5,655 nucleotides of DNA from Nitrospina sp. (GTDB taxonomy: Bacteria > Nitrospinota > Nitrospinia > Nitrospinales > Nitrospinaceae): positions 1 to 5,655 of the forward strand of contig SMVT01000132.1 of assembly GCA_004357365.1 (NCBI GenBank), in the 5' to 3' direction. A model generated the notes under the pieces. The model was not told the DNA's origin. It saw nothing but the letters and a program-made list of their open reading frames with translations, and did no database searches. Below, piece after piece: positions 1-5,616 of this stretch. The first letter of the stretch is position 1. Each line of letters begins with the position of its first letter. The position numbers were made by a program, and so were the translations under genes.

Positions 1-98
1 CCCCACCGCCCGGGGCTTCCGGTTAAATATAAGTCGCATTTCATTTTAATTTCCGGCATAGTTGCACCAAATTTTTCGAAACATTAGGAATCTAACTG

Positions 99-1445
99 AT
101 GAAACTTGGTTTTCATTCGAGGTTGTTATGGGCACTGGGCCTGACGGTCCTGTTTTCCGGACAGGTGGCGACGGCCTTTACGGAAGAGGCTGATCCTCTG
201 CTTGCGGGCCAAAGGGCTTTCAGCGAGGGCAAATACGCCGAGGCCGAACAGTGGTTCGGCCAAGTGGTGGCCAAGGCGCCGGATGATTACAAAGCCTTGC
301 GTGCCCTCGCCGAAACGAAAATCAAACTGAAAAAATTTGCGGAAGCGGAGGGCTTGATCGATCGTATTCTAAAAATGCCCGTCGTCAAAGGGCGCAATGT
401 CCGGGTCATCGTCGAGGGCGATCCCCAATCCCACGAAGCGGAAATCGTGGATGAACGGGTGATGGCGGTGGACCCTTCCGCACTGGAGAAATCTTCGGGC
501 AACGCCTTTATCCGGGGCCACGCGGCCAAGCCGGTGCCCCACTACCGGGTATATTTCCTGAAAACCGGCAAGATGAAATTATTGCCGAAAAGCAAAACCC
601 GGATCCAGTACCACGGCATCCCCACCGCCACGCGGGACCAGGCCCTGATGTTGAAAGCCCAGGTCCGGAAAAGTCTCATCTCCACCCAGCACGGCCGGTC
701 GGAAGAGGAAATGGTGGTCATTCCCGCGGGTTGTTTTCAAATGGGAAGCGACCAGGGCAACCCCAACGAGCGGCCGGTTCATAAAGTATGCCTGTCCTCG
801 TTTCAGATGGGAAAATATGAAGTGCGGCAACGAAATTTCCAGGCGGTGATGGGGACCAACCCGTCGCAGAATGTGGGCGCCGACTTTCAGGTCGACAGCC
901 TGACGTGGGACGAGGCCGGCGATTATTGTAAAAAACTGGGGATGCACCTGCCGACGGAAGCCGAGTGGGAATATGCCGCGCGGGCCGGAACCACCACGCC
1001 GTTTTACTGGGGCCCCACCGTTTCCGGCAAAGAGGCCAACTTCTGCGACAGCGTCTGCGCGTTGAATATCCGGGAACCCCGGGTCACCGACGGATTCAAA
1101 CACACCGCGCCGGTGGGCTCCTTCCCGGCCAATCCGTTCGGCCTCTACGATATGGCCGGCAACGTCGGCGAGTGGATTCGGGATTGGATGGATGTGGAAA
1201 AGAATTACTATCTGGTGAGCCCCGAAAAAGACCCGCCGGGTCCGCGGTCGGAACTGGACGCGTGCATGCGGGTGGATTGCATCGGCGCGCAATCCATTAC
1301 TCATAAAGTGTACCGGGGCGGCGCGTGGAACCAGAACGCCGGGGAATTGCGGTCCGCCCACCGCCGCGACTCGCATTTTCAATTACGGGCCGAAGGCACC
1401 GGTTTCCGTTGCGCCAAAACCCTCGCGGCGAAACCTTCACCCTGA
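99..1445 (+). CDS. Exported TPR / formylglycine-generating-enzyme-like (SUMF1) domain protein
   Basis: The 448-residue protein starts with a basic stretch and a hydrophobic core (residues about 8-26, probable cleavage after VATA), so it is probably exported. Residues about 34-93 form two TPR-like helical repeats (AFSEGKYAEAEQWF, then LKKFAEAEGLIDRIL), usually a protein-interaction module. Residues about 97-200 are unassigned. Residues about 204-440 are an FGE-sulfatase (SUMF1-like) domain, shown by IPAGCFQMGS, LPTEAEWEYAARAG (284-297), NPFGLYDMAGNVGEW (345-359), YRGGAW (405-410) and GFRCAK. In true formylglycine-generating enzymes two copper-binding cysteines follow the RGG motif. Here that stretch reads RGGAWNQNAGELRSAHR and has none, so sulfatase-activating activity is unlikely and a binding or structural role is more plausible. 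Eight other cysteines could form disulfides outside the cytoplasm. The start is supported by AGGA at 86-89, nine bases before ATG. No sulfatase gene lies nearby. The family call is firm; the function is unknown. Confidence 0.9.
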   Translation: MKLGFHSRLLWALGLTVLFSGQVATAFTEEADPLLAGQRAFSEGKYAEAEQWFGQVVAKAPDDYKALRALAETKIKLKKFAEAEGLIDRILKMPVVKGRNVRVIVEGDPQSHEAEIVDERVMAVDPSALEKSSGNAFIRGHAAKPVPHYRVYFLKTGKMKLLPKSKTRIQYHGIPTATRDQALMLKAQVRKSLISTQHGRSEEEMVVIPAGCFQMGSDQGNPNERPVHKVCLSSFQMGKYEVRQRNFQAVMGTNPSQNVGADFQVDSLTWDEAGDYCKKLGMHLPTEAEWEYAARAGTTTPFYWGPTVSGKEANFCDSVCALNIREPRVTDGFKHTAPVGSFPANPFGLYDMAGNVGEWIRDWMDVEKNYYLVSPEKDPPGPRSELDACMRVDCIGAQSITHKVYRGGAWNQNAGELRSAHRRDSHFQLRAEGTGFRCAKTLAAKPSP

Positions 1446-1492
1446 CCTCCCGGTCCTGGGCGGACGGCCAATGTTCTGAACCGACAAAAAGC

Positions 1493-1541
1493 GCCAAGAG
1501 AAAACCGCTGAACCGCAACTTGTTAAAGCTGGGTCCATCCG
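1493..1541 (-). terminator. Terminator-like repeat, copy 1, after the ferredoxin/MBL gene
   Basis: Read on the minus strand, TGGACC (1537-1532) can pair with GGTTCA (1514-1509) using one G-U pair, and the stem is followed by GGTTTTCTCTT. It lies 36 bases beyond the stop codon of the minus-strand gene ending at 1577. The stem is the weakest of the three copies of this repeat (others at 2646-2697 and 3756-3805). The shared sequence includes CTGAAC and GGTCCA. Terminator function is inferred from structure and position. Confidence 0.5.
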
Positions 1542-1576
1542 TTTGTTTTAATAAAAATACCGGGGGTGTGAAAACG

Positions 1577-2446
1577 TCACCGGACGGTTTTCATCCACGC
1601 CACGGCTTCGTCAATGACTTCCGGGAAGGGTTTGTCTCCCACTTGCCCGCGGTGCCCATGACCCGGAAACACCCAGTTCACATTTTCAAAGTGTTTCAGC
1701 TTTTCAACCGACTCGATCTGAATGTCCCAGGAAAACCAGCAGACGCCCCGGAAAGAACCGAAATGATTTAATTTGGGCAACCAGGAAAAATGATCGCCCG
1801 AAAAAAGATACCGGTCCTCCCAGAGCAATACCTGATGCCCGCGCGTGTGGCCGGGAGTGAAGATGATCGTCCCCGGGCCGATGTGCGTCTCCGCCTCGCC
1901 ATCCACAATGATCTCGGCATCCTGTTGTGCGCCGGCGTCCAACCGGTGAATGATGCGTTGACAACCAAAGTGCCGGGCATAGTCGCGGGCGTCGGCCACG
2001 TCGTCCTGATGCGTCAGGAAAATAGTGTCCACCCCGCCCATGGCCTCAAACGCTTTCACCAGATGTCGGGTGAAGCGGGGCGAATCCACCAGCCAGTTAC
2101 CCTCCTCGTGGCGGATAAAGTAACTGTCCGCACCGAAGGAGTCGCGGGCGTTGAACCCGTTGATATAAACCCCCGGGACCAGCTCCAGCGGAAACGATTG
2201 CCTGGCCTGGTTCAAATCGGTTTTTTGATGGGTACCGATCGAGGCGGTGGGGCAGGCCAGCAGGGATCGTTGCGCCGCCCGTTCGTCTTCCGGCGTTTGC
2301 GGCTGGCTGTAGACAAATGAATAATCTTCGGTTTCTCCGAACGACGCCGGGGCGAACCTCCGGCAGGCGCCGCAATCGATGCAGGTCGAATCCACATAAA
2401 AATTGCCCGCGACGTTTTCCTCCACTTTCAGCGACGACTTGGCCAT
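1577..2446 (-). CDS. Ferredoxin / metallo-beta-lactamase-fold fusion protein
   Basis: The 289-residue protein has no signal peptide and is probably cytoplasmic. Residues about 14-72 are a ferredoxin-like domain with CIDCGAC (Cys22, 25, 28) and a distant Cys65-Pro, the pattern expected for one [4Fe-4S] cluster. Residues about 86-285 are a metallo-beta-lactamase fold with TPGHTRGH (198-204), SGDH (216-219) and FPGHGH (260-265). The usual HxHxDH metal motif is replaced by THQDDVAD (145-152), a variant I recall from ferredoxin-linked MBL proteins of plants and cyanobacteria. Such proteins are probably hydrolases of unknown substrate, and the cluster may serve electron transfer or sensing. The ribosome site is weak (GGAAA about 8 bases before ATG). 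The gene converges on the gene ending at 1445 and is followed by a terminator-like repeat. The architecture is clear; no substrate can be named. Confidence 0.9.
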   Translation of the reverse strand: MAKSSLKVEENVAGNFYVDSTCIDCGACRRFAPASFGETEDYSFVYSQPQTPEDERAAQRSLLACPTASIGTHQKTDLNQARQSFPLELVPGVYINGFNARDSFGADSYFIRHEEGNWLVDSPRFTRHLVKAFEAMGGVDTIFLTHQDDVADARDYARHFGCQRIIHRLDAGAQQDAEIIVDGEAETHIGPGTIIFTPGHTRGHQVLLWEDRYLFSGDHFSWLPKLNHFGSFRGVCWFSWDIQIESVEKLKHFENVNWVFPGHGHRGQVGDKPFPEVIDEAVAWMKTVR

Positions 2447-2645
2447 GCAGCGTTTCCGATCAATTATGAATTAATGAGGGTTTCAAACTTGGTACCCGTT
2501 AAGATGACCTTTCGCCGCCGATCGATTCAAACAGACCCCACCTTACACCAGAAAAAGGGCTGCGGTTTTATGCTGTAACCCTTTGAGTTTTTGGGTCGGG
2601 GGGCTCGTCACACTACGTGTGAGGGAAACTGAGAGATGATCAGGC
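2447..2645. other. Intergenic stretch between the MBL-fusion and dehydratase genes
   Basis: I see no gene here. The stretch is the likely promoter region of the minus-strand MBL-fusion gene. CATAAT (revcomp of 2463-2468) resembles a -10 box and TTGAAA (revcomp of 2481-2486) a -35 box, but the gap of 12 bases is too short for a normal sigma-70 promoter, so I do not call one. On the plus strand AAAGGG (2554-2559) can pair with CCCTTT (2579-2584) ahead of five Ts, a weak hairpin with no plus-strand gene upstream to terminate. Confidence 0.4.
2608..2622. repeat. Small perfect palindrome TCACAC-TAC-GTGTGA
   Basis: This is a 6-bp perfect inverted repeat with a 3-base spacer, about 160 bases upstream of the MBL-fusion start and about 85 bases beyond the dehydratase stop. 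The size suits a dimeric regulator site, but such palindromes also occur by chance and there is no second copy in the window. Confidence 0.3.
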
Positions 2646-2697
2646 GCTAAGAAAAAACCGCTGAACGCTAACGATTAAAAGCCTCAGGTCCAGCGGT
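2646..2697 (-). terminator. Rho-independent terminator / repeat copy 2, after the dehydratase gene
   Basis: On the minus strand ACCGCTGGAC (2697-2688) pairs with GTTCAGCGGT (2666-2657) over ten positions with a single G-U pair, and a run of Ts follows immediately. It begins eight bases after the dehydratase stop. An alternative hairpin, CCAGCG-GTA-CGCTGG (2690-2704), abuts the stop codon and overlaps the 5' arm. This is the best-formed of the three related copies in the window. Confidence 0.75.
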
Positions 2698-2704
2698 ACG
2701 CTGG

Positions 2705-3676
2705 TCAGGAAATGAGGCGGTGGAAATCGTCCAGGTCGATATTGGTGCCGCAGACGATGATGCCGACCCGTTGACCTTTTACGTTTTCCTTTAAGGGTCC
2801 GAGGAGACCCGCGGTGGCCGCCGCCCCGGCGGGCTCGACCGCGAGTTTCAACCCGTAGAACACATGCCGCATGGCCGCCTTCAATTGCTGGTCGCTGACC
2901 CGCACAATGTCATCCACAAAGCGGCGGCACACGGAGAACGTATACGGTTCGGCTTTCGGCGGCGCGAGGCTGTCGGCGATGGTGTCGATCCCGTCGAGGG
3001 TGACTGGTTTCCCCTGTTCAAAACTCAGGGACATGGAGGGGGCGCCTTCCGGCTCCACGCCGTAAATTTTAATGTCCGGCCAACTTTGCTTGAGCGCCGC
3101 GCCGAATCCCGCGCACAAACCGCCTCCGCCGATGGGCAGAATCATCGCATCCAATCGCGGCACCTGGTTGACGAATTCCAACCCGGCGGTCCCGGTGCCC
3201 TGCAGGGTGAGGGGGCCTTCAAACGGATGGATGAAGGTCCGGCCTTCTTCCTGTTCGATCTGCCGGACGCGGGCAAATGCGTCGTGCGGATTGTCGGCCA
3301 GCACGATTTCCGCGCCCAATTCCCGGCTCAATTTCATCCGAAGGGCGTTGGCGTTTTTCGGCATCACCACCTTGGCGGTGGTGCCGAGGACTTTGGCGGC
3401 ATAGGCGGTGGCGATGGCGTGGTTGCCGGCGCTGACGGCGGTCACTCCCCGCTCCAGCTGAGGTTTCTCCAGATGCAACATGACGTTCAGGGCGCCGCGC
3501 GGTTTGAAGGTGCCCGTTACCTGAAACAGCTCCAGCTTGACGAAGACTTCGGTGTCGCCGCCGATCAACTCCGCCAACCGCGCATCGCGCCAGGAAGTGG
3601 CCGGGGTTTCGATCACGAGAGAGCCCAATCGGTCCTTGGCTTGTTTGATCTGTTGCAGAGTCGGGTAATCGTCCAT
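2705..3676 (-). CDS. PLP-dependent threonine/serine dehydratase (fold type II)
   Basis: The product probably deaminates threonine or serine to 2-oxobutyrate or pyruvate plus ammonia, using pyridoxal phosphate in the cytoplasm. With the start chosen here it has 323 residues, the usual size of single-domain catabolic-type enzymes; there is no C-terminal ACT-like regulatory domain as in biosynthetic IlvA. Visible motifs are TGTFKPRGA with the PLP-binding Lys58, SAGNHA (82-87), the phosphate-binding loop GGGGL (183-187), EPAG (281-284) and CGTN (309-312). Ala83 stands where serine racemases have a catalytic serine, which favours dehydratase over racemase. The frame stays open upstream to 3781 with an ATG at 3712, but that ATG overlaps a TATAAT box, whereas the ATG at 3676 has GAGAG seven bases upstream. 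The gene is followed by a strong terminator. Exact substrate preference cannot be told. Confidence 0.88.
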   Translation of the reverse strand: MDDYPTLQQIKQAKDRLGSLVIETPATSWRDARLAELIGGDTEVFVKLELFQVTGTFKPRGALNVMLHLEKPQLERGVTAVSAGNHAIATAYAAKVLGTTAKVVMPKNANALRMKLSRELGAEIVLADNPHDAFARVRQIEQEEGRTFIHPFEGPLTLQGTGTAGLEFVNQVPRLDAMILPIGGGGLCAGFGAALKQSWPDIKIYGVEPEGAPSMSLSFEQGKPVTLDGIDTIADSLAPPKAEPYTFSVCRRFVDDIVRVSDQQLKAAMRHVFYGLKLAVEPAGAAATAGLLGPLKENVKGQRVGIIVCGTNIDLDDFHRLIS

Positions 3677-3710
3677 CCTGAAACTCTCGGGATAGGGGAA
3701 GGGTTCGTTC

Positions 3711-3716
3711 ATTATA
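3711..3716 (-). promoter_or_regulatory. Probable -10 box of the dehydratase gene
   Basis: The minus strand reads TATAAT here, a perfect sigma-70 -10 hexamer. It would place the transcript start roughly 25-30 bases before the ATG at 3676. No convincing -35 box lies 16-18 bases upstream, so the promoter is either weak or activator-dependent. Confidence 0.4.
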
Positions 3717-3755
3717 GAATAGACTTCAAAGGAAGCGGAGATAAAGGCGGGAAAG

Positions 3756-3805
3756 GCAAAAAGAAAACCACTGAACCACAATGTTGTTAAACATCAGGTC
3801 CAGCG
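3756..3805 (-). terminator. Terminator-like repeat, copy 3, after the HicB-like remnant
   Basis: On the minus strand CGCTGGACC (3805-3797) pairs with GGTTCAGTG (3777-3769) over nine positions with two G-U pairs. An inner hairpin, ATGTT/AACAT, sits in the loop, and GTTTTCTTTTT follows. It starts directly after the TGA of the broken minus-strand gene at 3806, which supports that gene having once been real and transcribed. Confidence 0.65.
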
Positions 3806-3967
3806 TCAATCCGCCTGATGGCTTTCGTTCTGAACCGTTATCTTTGGATTGGAATTTTTTGGGGGAACCGGCAGATCTTTTTCTTTTAACAGTTCAATGT
3901 GTTTCTTCAGGCCCATTTGGCTTTGTACAAACAGTCCTCGATGGAATGGCCGATACCGGTAAACCCC
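3806..3967 (-). pseudogene. HicB-like antitoxin, C-terminal remnant (frameshifted, truncated by IS)
   Basis: Two minus-strand frames join into one sensible protein tail. The upstream part reads GFTGIGHSIEDCLYKAKW and then hits TGA; the other frame continues as GLKKHIELLKEKDLPVPP, followed by a short polar tail ending NESHQAD. Restoring one G at about 3911-3914 joins them. The pattern G-x-S/T-I-E-D-x-L-x-x-A, then a helix and P-V-P-P, matches the conserved part of HicB antitoxins, which neutralise the HicA mRNA interferase. The N-terminal half is missing because an IS end starts at 3968. No hicA is visible. Expression of a working antitoxin is very unlikely. Family assignment is from motif memory and is moderately sure. 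Confidence 0.55.
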
Positions 3968-3983
3968 TGACCTGCCCCCCGAA
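3968..3983 (+). repeat. IS left terminal inverted repeat
   Basis: TGACCTGCCCCCCGAA marks the left end. Its first nine bases match the right end in inverted orientation, and 15 of 16 bases match a solo copy at 5290. It abuts the truncated HicB-like frame. Confidence 0.7.
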
Positions 3984-4044
3984 AACGGGTCCAGATTGTA
4001 TGTCAGGATTTGGATCCAAAACCGAGGATGTTTAGGAGAGGATA

Positions 4045-4584
4045 ATGGGCAGGAAACGGCTGTGGCTGAATGATGGTTCCGCATCCGTCTACGTCCCCAG
4101 TTCAAGGACCCTGTGTTGAGCTACGACTTTGTGGCCACTCGGACTCATAACGGGCGGCCCATAAAGGTGCTGACAGTTCTCGATGAGTACAGCCGAGAAT
4201 GTCTGGTCATTAAGGCGGCAAGAACTCTTCGTTTTCAGGACATACTGGAACAGCCGGGACACCCTGGGTCTTCCTGGCTTTATCCGGTCGGACAATGGCC
4301 TGGAGTTTACGGCTAAAGCCGTCCGCAACGGGTTACACCGGCTGGGAGTGCTGACCCTGTTGATCAAGCCGGGGAGTCCCTGGGAAAACGGCTATAATGA
4401 ATCGTTTAATGGCAAGCTGAGAGACGAACTGTTAAACGGAGAGATTTTCACCACGCTCTTGGAAGCACAGGTTCTGATCGAGCGATGGCGGAAGGAATAC
4501 AATGAGTTTCGACTGCACAGTGCCTTGGGTTATCGCCTTCCGGCTCCGGAGGTCATCAAACCCAAGGCTGAAACTTTAACTTAA
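4045..4584 (+). pseudogene. IS3-family transposase OrfB remnant (rve/DDE domain, two frameshifts)
   Basis: The reconstructed protein keeps the integrase catalytic core: the first Asp in LSYDFVATRTH (about 4122), the second in FIRSDNG, and Glu in NGYNESFN, with exactly 35 residues between the last two as expected for DDE enzymes of this family. The C-terminal pattern WRKEYNEFRLHSALGY is also typical. The frame is broken twice. After LWLNDGS one base is missing at about 4080 (GGTTCC|GCATCC, where TGC is expected), and near 4253-4256 one extra C moves the frame back. Intact pieces are 4113-4316 and 4183-4584. The HTH-containing N-terminal part is deleted. No functional transposase can be made without frameshift correction. 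Confidence 0.85.
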
Positions 4585-4597
4585 CATGTGGTACAAC

Positions 4598-4613
4598 TTA
4601 CAGAGGCAGGTCA
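4598..4613 (-). repeat. IS right terminal inverted repeat
   Basis: The minus strand reads TGACCTGCCTCTGTAA. The outer nine bases equal the left end and the inner part has diverged, consistent with decay. It lies 14 bases after the transposase stop codon. Confidence 0.65.
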
Positions 4614-4714
4614 GGCTATCGTCCATCCGCTCGTATGGCAACCGACCCCCTTTCAAGTTCAGGGCACCTGGGTTTTTGTTGTGTGAAAAATAATTAAGAG
4701 GAAAGGAACAGGCT

Positions 4715-5272
4715 ATGAGTAAGAAAACTTCTTTCCAATCACTTCTTTATATTTTGGTCTTTATTGTTGGTTTAATTCTCCCTGATTTTGGATTTGCCAA
4801 ATCGGCGAAAGAAATCGATGCAGGGGTGGATGACTCCCTCGAGAAATTTTACCAAAAGATTGGTGAAGCCGAAGATTTGGGAAAAAAGGCTGAAGGCATT
4901 TTAGTGTTCCCCTCAGTGATCAAGGCAGGATTTGGAATTGGCGGAGAATATGGGGAAGGCGCTCTCCGTATAAAAGGTAAAACGGTAGAATATTACAGCA
5001 CCGCTGCCGCATCCTTTGGGTTTCAATTGGGAGTCCAGAGTAAAACGCTCATATTAATGTTCATGTCGAAGAAGGCGTTGAAGAATTTTCGCGACAGTGA
5101 AGGTTGGGAAGTGGGAGTCGATGCTTCAGTGGCCTTGATTGCAGTGGGAGCCGGGGGTTCCCTTGATACCACAAGCCTAAAGAAACCAATTCTGGGTTTC
5201 GTCGTGGACCAAAAAGGCCTGATGTATAACCTGACCCTGGAAGGATCCAAAATGACCATACTAAAACGGTAA
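4715..5272 (+). CDS. Exported SYLF-domain (YSC84/Ysc84-type) lipid-binding protein
   Basis: The 185-residue protein begins with a clear signal peptide (MSKK, hydrophobic residues about 9-24, probable cleavage after GFA at 28), so the mature form is probably periplasmic or envelope-associated. Residues about 30-182 match the bacterial SYLF/Ysc84 domain: an N-terminal helix (AKEIDAGVDDSLEKFYQ), AEGILVFPSVIKAGFGIGGEYGEG, then SFGFQLGVQSKTLILMFMS, and a C-terminal GFVVDQKGLMYNLTLEGSK. Relatives bind lipids, but a bacterial role is poorly defined. AGGAAAGGA seven bases before ATG is a strong ribosome site. The first third is notably AT-rich (18 G or C in the 60 bases 4741-4800), unlike the G+C-rich genes on the left, so it may have a different origin. 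It lies between two IS ends. No terminator is seen after it. Confidence 0.85.
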   Translation: MSKKTSFQSLLYILVFIVGLILPDFGFAKSAKEIDAGVDDSLEKFYQKIGEAEDLGKKAEGILVFPSVIKAGFGIGGEYGEGALRIKGKTVEYYSTAAASFGFQLGVQSKTLILMFMSKKALKNFRDSEGWEVGVDASVALIAVGAGGSLDTTSLKKPILGFVVDQKGLMYNLTLEGSKMTILKR

Positions 5273-5289
5273 TTTTCAAAAAAAAATAC

Positions 5290-5306
5290 TGACCTGCCTC
5301 CCGAAA
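5290..5306 (+). repeat. Solo IS end, same type and orientation as the IS left end
   Basis: TGACCTGCCTCCCGAAA matches the left end at 3968 at all but one of its first 16 bases. No transposase sequence follows, so it is an orphan end or a remnant of a second copy. Together with the right end at 4613 it brackets the SYLF gene. Confidence 0.55.
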
Positions 5307-5387
5307 CTGACCGCCTGAGCTGCTCCACAATCCATCTTCTGGAATCAGCCCAAGGCAGGGCATTTCAGGCCCAAATGCTAGCCAGAA

Positions 5388-5419
5388 GCAAAAACGGCCT
5401 AGAGTCGAAACCCTAAGCC
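5388..5419 (-). terminator. Rho-independent terminator of tRNA-Pro
   Basis: On the minus strand GGCTTAG (5419-5413) pairs with CTAGGCC (5402-5396), seven positions with one G-U, with a 10-base loop, followed by GTTTTTGC. It lies 11 bases downstream of the encoded CCA of the tRNA gene. Confidence 0.7.
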
Positions 5420-5430
5420 ATTGATTTATA

Positions 5431-5508
5431 TGGTCGGGGTGAGAGGATTTGAACCTCCGACCCCCTGCTCCCAAAGCAGGTGCGCTAGCCAGGCTGCGCC
5501 ACACCCCG
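5431..5508 (-). tRNA. tRNA-Pro (anticodon UGG)
   Basis: The minus strand folds into a complete cloverleaf. The acceptor arms CGGGGTG and CACCCCG pair perfectly. The D stem is GCGC/GCGC and the anticodon stem is CCTGC/GCAGG around loop TTTGGGA, giving anticodon TGG at 5473-5471. The T arm is GGAGG-TTCAAAT-CCTCT. The 3' CCA is encoded in the DNA. It is followed by its own terminator. The 5' half is duplicated at 5617-5655. Confidence 0.96.
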
Positions 5509-5525
5509 TATTTTATTTTTTAAAA

Positions 5526-5554
5526 CGTCACCCTGAGCTTGTCGAAGGGCGACG
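5526..5554 (-). repeat. Palindromic intergenic repeat (CCCTGAGCTTGTCGAAGGG type)
   Basis: CGTCACCCT and AGGGCGACG form a 9-bp stem around an 11-base loop; the one imperfect position becomes G-U on the minus strand. I recall this core as a common dispersed repeat in many bacterial genomes. On the minus strand it is followed by TTTTAAAAAAT, so it could terminate transcription coming from beyond the window edge, just before the tRNA. Confidence 0.55.
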
Positions 5555-5570
5555 GAGCCAATCCCCCGAG

Positions 5571-5589
5571 CCCTCCTTGAAAAGGAGGG
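5571..5589. repeat. Perfect hairpin CCCTCCTT-GAA-AAGGAGGG
   Basis: This is an eight-base-pair perfect inverted repeat with a three-base loop. It resembles a widespread type of short intergenic palindrome, and no T-run follows on either strand. Confidence 0.55.
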
Positions 5590-5601
5590 GAGATATTGCC
5601 A

Positions 5602-5616
5602 TCGGCGGCTCGCCGA
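5602..5616. repeat. Perfect hairpin TCGGCG-GCT-CGCCGA abutting the tRNA fragment
   Basis: This six-base-pair perfect inverted repeat ends at the base where identity with the tRNA gene begins (5617). The contact suggests the palindrome marks the breakpoint of the duplication. Confidence 0.5.

Larger units (their letters stand above)
3968..4613 (+). mobile_element. Internally deleted IS3-family element (about 646 bp)
   Basis: The element is bounded by inverted ends sharing an 11-bp perfect match when two flanking bases are counted (CCTGACCTGCC at 3966-3976, and its reverse complement at 4605-4615). It contains the C-terminal part of an IS3-type OrfB. Intact IS3-family elements are typically about 1.2-1.3 kb with OrfA plus OrfB, so roughly half is missing. 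About 77 bases of left non-coding end lead, via AGGAGAG, to ATGGGCAGGAAACGG at 4045, which looks like an OrfA start and then runs straight into OrfB sequence (RLWLNDGS). No target-site duplication is evident. The element is non-autonomous and inactive, though it might still be mobilised in trans. Confidence 0.8.

Noticed and set aside
579..1382. Minus-strand open frame of 267 codons opposite the SUMF1-like gene
   Set aside because: It lies entirely antisense to a gene with clear domain motifs, and its translation is Gly/Arg/Pro/His-rich with no recognisable motif, as expected of a shadow in G+C-rich DNA.
1570..1592. Inverted repeat GAAAAC...GTTTTC over the stop codon of the MBL-fusion gene as a terminator
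   Set aside because: The stem has a bulge and no T-run follows on either strand; the repeat at 1493-1541 is a better candidate.
2585..2645. Possible riboswitch (GGGGG, CTGAGA and AGATGATCAGG-like stretches)
   Set aside because: Fragments resemble parts of a TPP riboswitch, but their order and spacing do not fit and the region does not lead into a plus-strand gene.
2864..3790. Plus-strand open frame of 308 codons opposite the dehydratase gene
   Set aside because: It is antisense to a complete PLP enzyme and has the low-complexity Gly/His/Arg-rich look of a shadow frame; no domain is seen.
4676..4696. TTGTTG and TAATTA as a promoter for the SYLF gene
   Set aside because: The spacing of nine bases is far too short for a sigma-70 promoter and no better pair was found.
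4614..4714. Missing N-terminal half of the HicB-like gene on the far side of the IS (a minus-strand frame reads CPELERG)
   Set aside because: That frame meets a stop before the IS end and does not join the PGFTG frame, and no target-site duplication links the two sides.
5061..5504. Minus-strand open frame running through the tRNA into the SYLF gene
   Set aside because: It overlaps a confident tRNA and an intact gene on the other strand; the translation has no domain pattern.
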